Shown piece by piece: positions 1-8,906 of a stretch of 64,000 nt of DNA; within the stretch, counting starts at the first letter, position 1, and each line of letters starts with the position of its first letter. Position numbers and translations under genes: made by a program. Location of the stretch: assembly GCF_000725805.1 (NCBI RefSeq), contig NZ_JOFT01000011.1:62001-126000 (forward strand). The letters run 5' to 3'. Below the pieces are notes generated by a model, which was not told the DNA's origin, searched no databases, and saw nothing but the letters and a program-made list of their open reading frames with translations. This DNA is from Streptomyces xanthophaeus. Its GTDB lineage: Bacteria; Actinomycetota; Actinomycetes; Streptomycetales; Streptomycetaceae.

Positions 1-124
1 GCGAACCCCGGCCACCCGGATGGCGGGTGCTGTCGGCGCCCGCCGACGGGGCGAGGGCGAGGGTGAGCAGGAGAGCGGTGCCGGCCGCCAGTGTGGTGCG
101 GCGGGCTCCGGTCGGGACGCGCAT
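1..124 (-). CDS. secreted protein, N-terminus only (runs off left edge)
   Basis: Reading leftward from an ATG at 122-124 gives 41 codons to the window edge without a stop. The product begins MRVPTGARRTTLAAG, continues through a leucine/alanine-rich stretch and reaches an A-G-A signal-peptidase-like site near residue 30. An AGGAGG ribosome binding site lies at 131-136, six bases before the ATG, which is ideal spacing. This is the start of an exported protein whose mature part lies outside the window, so its function cannot be named. The 172 bases to the next gene should hold its promoter. Confidence 0.75.
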   Translation of the reverse strand, partial: MRVPTGARRTTLAAGTALLLTLALAPSAGADSTRHPGGRGS

Positions 125-296
125 GTGGTGCCTCCTGTGGATGGGGGTCGGTGGTGGCCGGGACCGCGGCGGCGCGGGCCTGCCGCGGTCCCGGCGCGGT
201 CCGGCAGCCGGTGCGTGGTGGTGGACCGGGCTGCCGGGAGCGGGCCCCGTACCGGGCAATGGCGCGATCAAACCGGTACGGGACGGATAGGTGGGG

Positions 297-1511
297 TCAA
301 CCGGTGCGGCTGTCTCCGAGTTCGGCGATGAGGGACGCGAGGAGCGCGACCCGGACGGGGACGGTGGAGGTGTCCAGCCATTCCTCGGGGGTGTGGTCGG
401 CTCCGCCGACCGGACCGAGCCCGTCCAGGGTGGGCACTCCGATGCCCGCGATGAAGTTGGCGTCTCCCACGCCGCCCGTCGCCGCGCCGCCGAGCGGTTC
501 CCCGAGGTCCGCGGCGATCTTCCTGGCCCGGTCGAACATGCGGCGCGAGGCGGGTGTGTCCTCCATGGGCGGGCACAGGTCCAGCTGCTCCACCGTGGCG
601 GTGGTGCCGGGCACGGCGGGTCGTGCGGCGGCGGCCTGGATCGCGGACCTGGCCGCTCCGATGCCGGCGGCTGTGGCCGAACGTACTTCGACCCGCAGTT
701 CGGCTTCCGGGCAGACGATGTTCGCCCGGGTCCCCGCGCGGACGACGCCTACGTTGACCGTGACGTCGTCCCAGTGGCCGTTGAGTGCTTGGAGGGCCAC
801 GACCAGGTGGGCGGCAGCCAGGGCGGCGTTCGCCCCGCGTTCCGGCTCGATGCCGGCGTGCGCGGCCCGGCCGGTGACCGTCACCCGGAAGTCGGCGACT
901 CCCTTGCGGGCGATGACCACGTCGCCGTTCTCCCGCGCGCATTCCAGGGCGAGGGCGAAGTGGGCTCCGCACGCCGCCGCCTCGGTGGCCGGGCGGCTCG
1001 CGGGTGAGCCGATCTCCTCGTCCGGGGTGGCGAGGAAGACGAGTTCGGCGTACATCGGTGCGCCAGTCTCGTGGAGGATCTCCAGCGCGGTGAGCCCTGC
1101 GAGGAGTCCGCCCTTGTCGTCGCTGACGCCCGGCCCGTGCGCCATGTTGCCGTCGAGTTCGAAGGGCCGTGTGGCTGCGGTGCCCTCTTCGAACACGGTG
1201 TCCAGGTGCGCGACGAGCAGTACGCGGCGTCCTCCCTCGCTCACCGGCAGGTCGCCCCTCTTACGAGCGACGATCACGTCGCCGACCGGGTGACCGTGGG
1301 TGGGGGCGGGAGCGATGCGCTCGACGTCGAATCCGAGCCTGTTCAGCCGTTCCCAGGTCCAGTCGGCCATCCGGTTCACGCCGGCGGGGCTGTACGAGCC
1401 CGAGTCGATGGCGACCAGCTGGGCCAGGTCAGCCAGGTAGCCTTCCAGGCGCGCTTGGGCGTGCGGGAGCAGCGCGGTGGTGCGGAGCTGCTCCCGTGAG
1501 GGGGCGGTCAC
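297..1511 (-). CDS. M20-family metallopeptidase (glutamate carboxypeptidase-like)
   Basis: A 404-residue cytoplasmic metallohydrolase of the ArgE/DapE/CPG2 family, which cleaves peptide or acyl-amino acid bonds at a two-metal centre. Visible elements are the metal-binding AHLDTV motif (His102, Asp104), [10 protein letters not shown] with the bridging Asp near 131, and the catalytic TPDEE pair (Glu165, Glu166). A dimerisation lid follows, with the usual GRAAHAG segment. The length is normal for the family. Its ATG at 1511 overlaps the stop of the upstream ATPase gene (ATGA), so it is the last gene of the amino-acid ABC operon. The context suggests it hydrolyses an imported peptide or N-acyl amino acid; the substrate is inference. 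Confidence 0.88.
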   Translation of the reverse strand: MTAPSREQLRTTALLPHAQARLEGYLADLAQLVAIDSGSYSPAGVNRMADWTWERLNRLGFDVERIAPAPTHGHPVGDVIVARKRGDLPVSEGGRRVLLVAHLDTVFEEGTAATRPFELDGNMAHGPGVSDDKGGLLAGLTALEILHETGAPMYAELVFLATPDEEIGSPASRPATEAAACGAHFALALECARENGDVVIARKGVADFRVTVTGRAAHAGIEPERGANAALAAAHLVVALQALNGHWDDVTVNVGVVRAGTRANIVCPEAELRVEVRSATAAGIGAARSAIQAAAARPAVPGTTATVEQLDLCPPMEDTPASRRMFDRARKIAADLGEPLGGAATGGVGDANFIAGIGVPTLDGLGPVGGADHTPEEWLDTSTVPVRVALLASLIAELGDSRTG

Positions 1512-2272
1512 AGGACCTTGGAGAGGAAGGCGCGGGTGCGCTCCTGCTCGGGCTCGACGAGGACTTGGCGGGGATCGCCGGATTCGACCACGACTCCGTC
1601 GTCCATGAAGACGGCGGTGTCACCCACCTCGCGTGCGAAGCCGATCTCGTGGGTCACGACGACCATCGTCATGCCGTCGGCCGCGAGCTGCCGCATCACG
1701 TCCAGTACGTCCCCGACGAGCTCGGGGTCGAGCGCAGAAGTGGGTTCGTCGAAGAGCATGAGCTTGGGCTTCATGGCCAGGGCGCGGGCGATGGCTACGC
1801 GTTGCTGCTGTCCACCGGACAGCTGTGCCGGGTAGTGCCCGGCCCGGTCACCGAGGCCCACCCGCTCCAGCAGGTCGTGTGCGTCGGCCTTGGCCTGCGT
1901 CTTGTCGACCCCGCACACGTTGACCGGGGCCTCCATGACGTTCTCGAGGGCGGTCATGTGGGGGAAGAGGTTGAACCGCTGAAAGACCATACCGATGTCA
2001 CGGCGTCTCGCGGCGACTTCCTTCTCCCGCAGTTCATGGAGCCGCAGGCCGTTCTGGCGGTAGCCGACCAGTTCCCCGTCGACGGCGAGCCTGCCTCCGT
2101 CGACCCTGTCGAGGTGGTTGATGCAGCGCAGGAAGGTGGATTTGCCCGAGCCGGAGGGTCCCAGAAGACAGCACACCTGGCCTCGTCCGACGGTCAGGTC
2201 TATGCCCTTGAGGACCTCGAGCTTCCCGAAGTGCTTGCGCACGCCCTGGGCGTGGACCATGGGGACGTTCAC
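1508..2272 (-). CDS. polar amino acid ABC transporter ATP-binding protein
   Basis: A 254-residue GlnQ-type ATPase that powers uptake through the permease encoded just upstream. It has a Walker [10 protein letters not shown], the signature LSGGQQQR, a Walker [13 protein letters not shown] and the switch histidine in VVTHE. I place the start at the GTG at 2270-2272 because it overlaps the permease stop as GTGA, the same coupling seen at the other end of this gene. An ATG four codons later at 2260 is the alternative. An open frame continues upstream through the permease gene but is antisense-quality shadow sequence. Confidence 0.93.
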   Translation of the reverse strand: MNVPMVHAQGVRKHFGKLEVLKGIDLTVGRGQVCCLLGPSGSGKSTFLRCINHLDRVDGGRLAVDGELVGYRQNGLRLHELREKEVAARRRDIGMVFQRFNLFPHMTALENVMEAPVNVCGVDKTQAKADAHDLLERVGLGDRAGHYPAQLSGGQQQRVAIARALAMKPKLMLFDEPTSALDPELVGDVLDVMRQLAADGMTMVVVTHEIGFAREVGDTAVFMDDGVVVESGDPRQVLVEPEQERTRAFLSKVL

Positions 2273-3231
2273 CGGACCGCCTCCTTGGTGTCCTTCTTCG
2301 CACGAGCGGGTCGGGTGAGGGCGCCGGCAAACATGCGGCGCAGCGGGGAGACGTGTCCGCCTCGCCCGGTTCCTCGGCCGTAACGGCGCTCCAGCCATGC
2401 CTGGGGAATGCTGAGCAGGGTGACCAGCCCGAGGTACCAGAGGCTGGCCACGACGAGCATCGGGATGACCTGGTAGTTCTGTGCGTATACGTCCTGGATG
2501 TTGGACATGAGGTCGTGAGCCGAGATGATCGACACCAGGGCTGTCATCTTGAGCATGTTGATCGTCTCGTTGCCCATCGGCGGGATGATGACCCGCATCG
2601 CCTGGGGCAGCACGATCCGGCGCATCGTCAGGACCGGCCGCATACCGAGGGAATGGGCCGCCTCGGTCTGGCCGGGGTCGACCGACTGGATGCCGGCCCG
2701 GACGATCTCCGAGGCGTAAGCGGCCTCGTTGAGTCCGAGGGCCAGCAGTGCGGCGACGGCCGGTGTGAGCAGTGAGTTCGTCTCGATCTGGAAGAACGTG
2801 ATGTCGGTGAACGGAATACCGATCATCACGTACTGGTAGAGGGCTGCTGCGTATCCCCAGAAGATGATCTGGACCAGGAGTGGTGTGCCGCGGAAGAACC
2901 AGACGAAGAGGGACGACATCCCGTACAGCACCGGATTGGTCGAAAGGCGCATCACGGCGACCAGGGTGCCCAGGGCGAGCCCGAGGGCCATCGCTGCCAC
3001 GGTGAGCCACAGGGTGGTGACGAGCCCGGAGAAGATGAGGTCGGCGAAGAGGAAGTGGCCGACGATCTCCCAGTGGAGGTTGCCGTTCTTCGCCAGTGAG
3101 CCGGCCACGCCCACCAGAGCGGTGACGGCCGCGAGGGCGGCGATCCAGCGTCCGTAGTGGCGCAGCGGAACGATCGTGAGCTGCTCGGGTGCCGGACGGT
3201 CGATGTCGGCGGGAGCGGTGGTGGTGGTCAT
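2269..3231 (-). CDS. polar amino acid ABC transporter permease
   Basis: A 320-residue inner-membrane permease of the HisM/GlnP family. It starts with a cytoplasmic tail ([17 protein letters not shown]), has about five to six hydrophobic segments, and carries the ATPase-docking EAA loop [25 protein letters not shown] region near residues 205-225. The start ATG at 3231 lies two bases beyond the stop codon of the binding-protein gene, so the genes are cotranscribed. A single permease gene implies a homodimeric channel. The last 35 residues are basic and longer than in many homologues. Confidence 0.92.
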   Translation of the reverse strand: MTTTTAPADIDRPAPEQLTIVPLRHYGRWIAALAAVTALVGVAGSLAKNGNLHWEIVGHFLFADLIFSGLVTTLWLTVAAMALGLALGTLVAVMRLSTNPVLYGMSSLFVWFFRGTPLLVQIIFWGYAAALYQYVMIGIPFTDITFFQIETNSLLTPAVAALLALGLNEAAYASEIVRAGIQSVDPGQTEAAHSLGMRPVLTMRRIVLPQAMRVIIPPMGNETINMLKMTALVSIISAHDLMSNIQDVYAQNYQVIPMLVVASLWYLGLVTLLSIPQAWLERRYGRGTGRGGHVSPLRRMFAGALTRPARAKKDTKEAVR

Positions 3232-3233
3232 CT

Positions 3234-4187
3234 TTAGTCCACCGCCGCGTTCTTGGTGGCCTCCTTGAGGGCGATGGAGGCTACGCCGTACTTGTCGAAT
3301 ATCCTGGTGACGGTGCCGTCGTCGATCAGTGCCTGGAGTGCTTTCTGGATGGAGTCGCTGAGCTCCGGAAGCTTCTTGGAGACCGCGATCCCGTTCGGTG
3401 ATGCTCCGTAGCCGCCGGCGGCGGCCGGGTCGTCGACCACCTCGAAGGCATTGCCGTTGTCTGCGGTCTTCGCGGTCCAGCCCGCGGCGGGCTTGGTCTG
3501 CACCTGGGCGACGACCTTGTCGGAGCGCAGGGCGAGCTGGGCGTCGGAGTCCTTGGGGAAGGTCTGGATGTCGATCTCGCCCTTGCCGGCGGCCTTGCAC
3601 TTCGACTGGTGTTCCTTGAGCAGGTCCAGCTGGTTGGTCGCCGCCTGCACCGCGGTCTTCTTGCCGCAGAGGTCGTTCAGGGTCGTGATCTTCTCCGGGT
3701 TGCCCTTGACCACCATGATCCCGGAGCCGGAGACGGAGTAGTCGACGAAGTCGACCACGGCCTGCCGCTCCTTGTTGTCGGTCATCGCCGACATCGCCGC
3801 GTCGAACTTCCCCGCCTGGACGGCGGGCACGATTCCGTCGAACTTCTGCGGTGTGAAGGTGAACTTCACACCCAGCTTCGCGCCCAGGGCCTGGCCCAGG
3901 TCGTAGTCGAGTCCGGTCAGTTCGGGCTTCCCTTCGGCCACGAACATTTCGAAGGGTGCGTAGGGCACATCGGTGGCCACGCGTACCTCGCCCGACTTCC
4001 TGATGCTCTCGGGCAGGGCGGCGTGGAGCGCCGCGTCCTTGGTGATCTGCACACCGGCGACGGATGCGGTGGCGGGCAGCTTGGCGGCCCTGTCAGAGTC
4101 GCTGTCCCCGCAGGCCGAGACCGTCAAGAGGATCGCCACAGAGAGGGCGGAGGCCGTCGCCAGGCGACGGGAGGACGGGGCTGGCAT
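3234..4187 (-). CDS. polar amino acid ABC transporter substrate-binding lipoprotein
   Basis: A 317-residue extracytoplasmic solute-binding protein of family 3. The N-terminus ([18 protein letters not shown]) leads to a lipobox ending VSAC near residue 27, so it is lipid-anchored outside the membrane. The mature protein has the expected hallmarks: [29 protein letters not shown], the [20 protein letters not shown] segment and a C-terminal IFDKYGV. It is the first gene of a four-gene operon with the permease, ATPase and M20 peptidase. The ligand is probably an amino acid or short peptide. A GlnR-like box lies about 110 bases upstream of its start. Confidence 0.93.
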   Translation of the reverse strand: MPAPSSRRLATASALSVAILLTVSACGDSDSDRAAKLPATASVAGVQITKDAALHAALPESIRKSGEVRVATDVPYAPFEMFVAEGKPELTGLDYDLGQALGAKLGVKFTFTPQKFDGIVPAVQAGKFDAAMSAMTDNKERQAVVDFVDYSVSGSGIMVVKGNPEKITTLNDLCGKKTAVQAATNQLDLLKEHQSKCKAAGKGEIDIQTFPKDSDAQLALRSDKVVAQVQTKPAAGWTAKTADNGNAFEVVDDPAAAGGYGASPNGIAVSKKLPELSDSIQKALQALIDDGTVTRIFDKYGVASIALKEATKNAAVD

Positions 4188-4506
4188 CACTGATAAGCCT
4201 CTCGGAAGACCGGGCGGCGACGACTGTGCGTGTCGCCGTCTGACAAGCGAAGAAATTACATGCACAGCCATCGCCTGGCTAGATGTAACGCATGTTTCAT
4301 CAAGGTAACGGCGCGTGTGGCCTTGCCGGGCAGGCACGCACACGCACGCTATCTGGACAGATCGACGAAGCACCCGCGCTGCAGGGCAGTTCTCGCGTTA
4401 CATCTACCGCATCTCGCGACTGGCCTGTACTTTCCGTTTCTGCAACCTGCAGCGTCAGGCCCGCCGCCTCGCTGCGAATCCCCTCACCTCTGCTCACGGA
4501 GGACCG
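4188..4506. promoter_or_regulatory. divergent promoter region with GlnR-like box and spaced inverted repeat
   Basis: This 319-bp gap separates the ABC operon (minus) from the cyanophycinase-like gene (plus). On the minus strand 4294-4309 reads GTTAC-N6-GAAAC, matching the published Streptomyces GlnR half-site pattern gTnAc-N6-GaAAc. In addition AGATGTAACGC at 4281-4291 is repeated exactly in inverted orientation at 4395-4405, so further GTTAC elements flank both promoters. GlnR control of nitrogen scavenging would suit the genes on both sides, but binding is inferred from pattern only. Confidence 0.5.
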
Positions 4507-5604
4507 ATGAGTCCCTTCAGGCACCACGCCTCTCCGTCGCCCAGTGCCGCCTCCCCGGCGCGGCGCCGACGACTCCACCTCGTCACCACCTGTCTGACTG
4601 CCGCGCTGGCCGTTGTCGCCAGCGGGTTCGTACAGGCCGATCCTGCACAAGCGGCAGCCAGCCGCATCCGGCTCGGCAGCTCCTCCGATGTCAGCCGCAC
4701 CAGCTGGTCGGGCCCCGCATTCACCATGAACGGATCCGGCGGCATCGTCCCCGACTCCATGGCCAAGGCCGTCAACGCCATCCGCGGCGGCACCGGGTCC
4801 CTGGACGTGGTCGTGCTCGCGGCGTCGACGCCGGGCTCAGGCAGCAGAACACCCGAGTGCGATGACGTCATGGACCTCAGCGGCATCAACTCCTGCACCA
4901 CGTGGACACTCACCAAGGCGAGCGACGGCAACAACACGCAGGCCAACACCGACATCCGCAAAGCGGAGTTCGTCTACTTCGCAGGCGGAGACCAGTGCAA
5001 GTACGCCGCCTGGAAGGCCACCTCGCTCCGGGCCTCCGTGCAGTCGGTCGTGGCCAAGGGTGGCGGCTCAGGCGGCGGCAGCGCCGGTCACCACATCAAC
5101 AGCTCCGTCGTGTATGACGCCTGCCAGGGCAGCATCACCTCCAGCGAGGCCCTGGCCAACCCCTACGACTCGTACGCCACCTTCACCACCGGCATGTTCG
5201 ACTGGCCGAACTACGCGGGCACCATCAACGACTCCCACTTCGTCACCCGCGACCGCATGGGCCGCACCATGGCCTTCGTCGCCCGCGCACTCAAGGACGG
5301 CCTCACCCCGGGCGGAAAGGCCTGGGGCGTGGGCGTCGAGGAGGGCGGCTCCCTGTACATCGACAAGAACGGCCTGGCCACTCTCTCCGGAGCCAATGCC
5401 TACGTCGTCCTCGGCGACCACCAGCCCGAGAAGGCAGTCTCCGGACAGCCCCTCACCTTCTCGAACTTCAAAATCTGGCGTCTGACCTCCGGCCAGAACT
5501 ACGACTTCAAGAACCGCCCCGCCTGCGGCTACTACCTCAGGAGCGTCACCAACGGCGTCACCGACAGCAACCTGTACAACGGCACCCCCGTCACCAGCTG
5601 CTGA
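4507..5604 (+). CDS. secreted cyanophycinase-like serine hydrolase (peptidase family S51)
   Basis: A 365-residue exported hydrolase related to cyanophycinase, which releases beta-Asp-Arg dipeptides from the nitrogen polymer cyanophycin. The start ATG at 4507 has a GGAGG at 4499-4503. A twin-arginine-poor but long signal region (RRRRLHLVTTCLTAALAVVA) ends near QAAA. The family landmarks are FAGGDQ near residue 163 and the nucleophile-elbow equivalent GGGSAGHH near residue 195, followed by MGRTMAFVAR and GVGVEEGGSLYI. Cyanobacterial enzymes usually show GTSAGA, so the elbow is a variant. It is divergent from an amino-acid/peptide transporter and peptidase operon, which would fit outside digestion followed by uptake. 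Confidence 0.75.
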   Translation: MSPFRHHASPSPSAASPARRRRLHLVTTCLTAALAVVASGFVQADPAQAAASRIRLGSSSDVSRTSWSGPAFTMNGSGGIVPDSMAKAVNAIRGGTGSLDVVVLAASTPGSGSRTPECDDVMDLSGINSCTTWTLTKASDGNNTQANTDIRKAEFVYFAGGDQCKYAAWKATSLRASVQSVVAKGGGSGGGSAGHHINSSVVYDACQGSITSSEALANPYDSYATFTTGMFDWPNYAGTINDSHFVTRDRMGRTMAFVARALKDGLTPGGKAWGVGVEEGGSLYIDKNGLATLSGANAYVVLGDHQPEKAVSGQPLTFSNFKIWRLTSGQNYDFKNRPACGYYLRSVTNGVTDSNLYNGTPVTSC

Positions 5605-5618
5605 CACCACGCGATGAG

Positions 5619-5655
5619 CGGTCCCGGGGGCAGCCCATCAGCGCGCCCGGGACCG
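5619..5655. terminator. bidirectional hairpin between convergent genes
   Basis: A perfect 10-bp inverted repeat (CGGTCCCGGG at 5619-5628, CCCGGGACCG at 5646-5655) with a 17-base loop sits between two convergent stop codons. No U-tract follows, which is common in Streptomyces. Confidence 0.65.
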
Positions 5656-5678
5656 ATTCCGGCACCGTACGGCTGTGT

Positions 5679-6251
5679 TCACTTCGGCGTGAGGACCGAG
5701 TCGATGACGTTGACCGTGGCGTTGGCGGTCTGGACATCACCGCAGACGATCTTCGCTTCACCGTTCACGGTGAAGTTCTCACCCGATCCAGCCGTGGTAA
5801 GGGATCCGCCTTCGAGGGTCTTGAAGGAGCCCATGTCGAGCTGTTGAGGTGTGATCTTCTCGCCCACGACATGATAGGTAAGGATCTTCGTCAGCTGCGT
5901 CTCGTCGGCGAGGATCTTGTCGAGTTCCGCCTTCGGGATCTTCGCGAATGCCGCGTTGGTCGGCGCGAACACGGTTATGTCCTTGGCGTTGTTCAGCGTG
6001 TCGACCAGACCAGCCTTCTTGACCGCTGCCACCAACGTCGACAGTTCCGGGTTGTTGGACGCCGCAGTAGCGACCGGGTCCTTGGCCATTCCGTCCAGGC
6101 TGCCCGAGCCTTCCTTGGGGACGGATGCACAGGCCGGGCCGTACGGGTCGGCCTGATAGGCGAAGGCTGGGGCCGCCACCCCCAGCGCGACGGGGATAGT
6201 GAATGCAGCTGCTGCCAGTGCGGCCGTACGGCGCACGTGCTGAACAGTCAT
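5679..6251 (-). CDS. secreted fasciclin (FAS1) domain protein
   Basis: A 190-residue exported protein with one FAS1 adhesion domain. The start ATG at 6251 has a GGAGGAAGT ribosome binding site directly upstream. A signal peptide (VRRTAALAAAAFTIPVALG, cut near AFA) is followed by a short linker and a single FAS1 fold. The H1 motif is visible as TVFAPTNAAFAKI near residue 95, and the H2 motif as YHVVGEKI with a terminal NVIDSVLTPK. Such proteins resemble mycobacterial MPT70 and are thought to act in surface adhesion. Two cysteines flank the domain and may form a disulfide. Confidence 0.93.
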   Translation of the reverse strand: MTVQHVRRTAALAAAAFTIPVALGVAAPAFAYQADPYGPACASVPKEGSGSLDGMAKDPVATAASNNPELSTLVAAVKKAGLVDTLNNAKDITVFAPTNAAFAKIPKAELDKILADETQLTKILTYHVVGEKITPQQLDMGSFKTLEGGSLTTAGSGENFTVNGEAKIVCGDVQTANATVNVIDSVLTPK

Positions 6252-6837
6252 GACTTCCTCCTCCGACGAGGGAGCTGTGGAGGGTAGGGCACCCTCCACA
6301 GACACTTCGTCACCACACATGAATCCGGTTGGCCACCCGGGAAGGGGATTCACACTTGATAGATTCACACGAAACCTGATGAACGAATTGGCGCACGTAG
6401 GGGACTGCCGTTTTCAATCAATGGAATACCCCCTAGAGCCCGAATGAGCAGAACCCCCAGAACCAGCCACCTCGGGCCAGATCGACACGGCCAACGGAAT
6501 CCAGCCGACCACAATATTCGAATGAAGCGAATGTGCGCACTAACGCGCGAGGTTCCCTCACGATGCGTGAGAGCGATCCTGAGCTGTCAGGATCCGAAGG
6601 TGAGGAGCGACCTCATGGTTCTGATTGCAGCGAACGGTGGACCATCGGGCGGAGGGCGTATCCCCCGCCGGGGCCTTCGTGCGTGGCGCCACCGTCGTCG
6701 CCGCCGGAATCCTTGGATTCTCCGGCCAATTGCCCCTCAGAGCTCCCCCGCAGGCGGCGACGGCACGTCATCTGGGAAACCTCAGCCCCGCACCCGAGGG
6801 AGGTAGGCGCGTCCGTCGTGGGCGACGCCGCCCGGCC
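6252..6837. other. intergenic region between divergent genes
   Basis: This stretch is visibly richer in A and T than its surroundings, notably 6350-6450, and separates the fasciclin gene from the SDR gene. It should carry both promoters. Open frames crossing it have no ribosome binding site or recognisable protein features. I see no RNA gene or clean repeat in it. Confidence 0.5.
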
Positions 6838-7566
6838 ATGACGGGGACAAACCTGACAGGTGCCCGCGTGCTCGCCGTCGGGGCGACGGCAGTACTCGGC
6901 GGCCTTGCTGCACCGGAGCTGTGCGCCCGCAGCGCCCTGGTCGCCCTGGCCGGAAGAGATCCCGGGCTGCTCACGCAGCGGGCTGCCCGGCTGGGAGCGC
7001 GACCGGCACGCCGGATGGACGCGTACGACACGGACGGATGCGCTGCGCTCGCTCCATGGGCGCACGAACAGCTCGGAGGACTGGACGGCGTCCTGGTCAC
7101 GGTCGGAGTAGCCGGTTTCGGTCTCGTACAGGAGCTGCCGGACACTGCGGCAGAGCATCTGTTCCAGGTCAACGTACTGTGCCCCGCGCCGGTTCTGCGG
7201 TCGGCAGTCGGTCTCGTGGCCGTGGACGGCTTCCTGGCCGCGGTGACCGGTGCGATCGTGGACACGCCGATGCGTGCAACCGCCGACTACGCGGCGTCCA
7301 AAACGGCACTGAGCTGCTGGCTGGGCGTACTCGGCCGGGAAGTTCGGCACAGCGGACTGCGCGTGTTCGACTTCCGCCCGCCACACCTCGACACGGGCTT
7401 CGCCGATCGTCCGGTGCGCGGGCACCCGCCGACCCTGCCTCCAGGGGCAGACCCGTTGCCGGCCGTCAGCGGCATGGTGGATCAGCTGGCCGGCACGGGA
7501 GCTCGGCACGGCGCCTTCCCCCACAGAACCGCAGGCCCGGCAAGTGGTGCGGTCGGAGGAAGGTGA
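6838..7566 (+). CDS. short-chain dehydrogenase/reductase family protein
   Basis: A 242-residue protein with the Rossmann fold of SDR enzymes. The nucleotide-binding turn is ARVLAVGATAVLGGLAA near residue 10, a degenerate form of TGxxxGxG. The catalytic YxxxK is present as DYAASKTAL near residue 150, with a preceding ATADY segment. The Asn-Ala-Gly motif appears replaced by TVGVAG near residue 84. The length fits the classical SDR family. The substrate cannot be predicted. The ATG at 6838 has only a weak ribosome binding site; an open frame extends 71 codons upstream but that part is low complexity. Confidence 0.8.
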   Translation: MTGTNLTGARVLAVGATAVLGGLAAPELCARSALVALAGRDPGLLTQRAARLGARPARRMDAYDTDGCAALAPWAHEQLGGLDGVLVTVGVAGFGLVQELPDTAAEHLFQVNVLCPAPVLRSAVGLVAVDGFLAAVTGAIVDTPMRATADYAASKTALSCWLGVLGREVRHSGLRVFDFRPPHLDTGFADRPVRGHPPTLPPGADPLPAVSGMVDQLAGTGARHGAFPHRTAGPASGAVGGR

Positions 7567-7690
7567 GAACGCGGGCGGACATCCGGCCGCCCGGGGTTGC
7601 GGACCTGTCCAGCCCTGCGGGCATGAAACCCAGGCTGTGTGGAGTCGTCATACGGCCGTAGCGCCTACACCGTCCGCTCCGTGATCATCT

Positions 7691-8737
7691 TCAAGCAGCG
7701 TCAGTACTCTTCCATTTCGAGAGCAGGCTCTCGATCCAGGCATGTCCCGACCTGAGGCCGGTGAGCTGGCGTGAACCGGTGTCCGGGAGGATGCTCCAGC
7801 CCGGCCCTGCCAGCAACAGCCTCGGGCGAGACCGGGCGCCCATGAGTCCCCATTCGATGTCCTTCACGGTGCTCAGGACGTCGGGGGTGGCCGTTGACCG
7901 GCTCTGGGCCCACACCACTACGACCGACGGTCCCACCCTTGGCACGGCCTCCCCCAGTGCGTCCGCCGGGACCGCGGGGCCGAACATGAGTACAGGTAGC
8001 CCGCTCTCACCGAGCGCCGCCCACAGCGCTTCCAGGGGCAAGCTGTGCAGCTCACCCGGCGCTCCGGCCAGGAGCACCGGAGGCGCTTCGAGGGTTGGGG
8101 TCTTGCGGGGAACTTGGCGCAGCGCGGTGGCGACGAGCCAGGACAGGAGATGTTCCACCTCTACGTAGCGCTCCCCCGCCGAGGCCCATTTCCGGCCGAC
8201 GGCATGGAGGGTCGGCCCGATGATCTCCTCCCATGCGGTGATGCAGCCGTGCTCGATGAGGGCGGCGTGCAGGAGGCTCTCCACGGCGTCGGCATCCAGC
8301 CGGACCGCTGCTCGCGCCAGTCCTCGGGCTTCGGTGCGCGCCTGCCCCAGCGGGAGCACGTCGCGGCCGCCGGGGGTGCGCGGCTGGGAGTCCGTCTCGG
8401 CCGGGAGCGTGCGGCTCACAGTTTGGGTTCCGGCCAGTCGTGCGGCTCGCGCCGCCTCGGCCGGGGGTACGCCTCTCGAGGTGAGGCGGCACATTTCCTC
8501 CAGACGGGCGATGTCCTGCGGAAGCCAGCGGCGGTGCTTGCCGGTGACGCGTTCTGCAGTGGGGCCGATGGCGTAGCGGCGTTCCCACGAGCGCAGAGTG
8601 GCCGGAGCAACGCCGAGTCGCAGGGCTACGGCGCCGGTGCTCAGCCCTACGTCGGCAGAGGTGTCCGACGGGGGCGGCGTCTCGGCGGCTGTGGCGATCT
8701 GGTGCAGCCTCACCCGGCCACCATACGACCGTTTCAT
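7691..8737 (-). CDS. MerR-type regulator with cobalamin-binding domain (CarH/LitR-like)
   Basis: A 348-residue regulator. Residues 30-105 form a MerR DNA-binding domain (LSTGAVALRLGVAPATLRSWERRYAIGP). Residues 130-345 form the two-part B12-binding module of light- or B12-sensing repressors. The ExH ligand motif is intact (Glu229, His231 in GELHSLP). The helical cap motif is shifted: Trp184 is followed by ten residues, not nine, before Glu195-His196. The residue after the Trp is Ala rather than the His used in the photoadduct of Thermus CarH. It may therefore sense B12 without the classical light adduct. No strong ribosome binding site is seen; a GTG at 8713 is an alternative start. Confidence 0.8.
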   Translation of the reverse strand: MKRSYGGRVRLHQIATAAETPPPSDTSADVGLSTGAVALRLGVAPATLRSWERRYAIGPTAERVTGKHRRWLPQDIARLEEMCRLTSRGVPPAEAARAARLAGTQTVSRTLPAETDSQPRTPGGRDVLPLGQARTEARGLARAAVRLDADAVESLLHAALIEHGCITAWEEIIGPTLHAVGRKWASAGERYVEVEHLLSWLVATALRQVPRKTPTLEAPPVLLAGAPGELHSLPLEALWAALGESGLPVLMFGPAVPADALGEAVPRVGPSVVVVWAQSRSTATPDVLSTVKDIEWGLMGARSRPRLLLAGPGWSILPDTGSRQLTGLRSGHAWIESLLSKWKSTDAA

Positions 8738-8906
8738 GTCGGTTGGCCGAGTGAGCCGCTGGCTGACGGACGTCTGCACGACCCTGGCTGCGACTGCCGT
8801 GAACGTCCGGCGCCGGGGGTGATGCGCCGGCGCGGCTCCTCCTCCGTGCGGCCTCTCCCCCGGCGCGGCTCCTCTGCCGTGAGACCTCCGCTCCGGCGCC
8901 ACCGGC

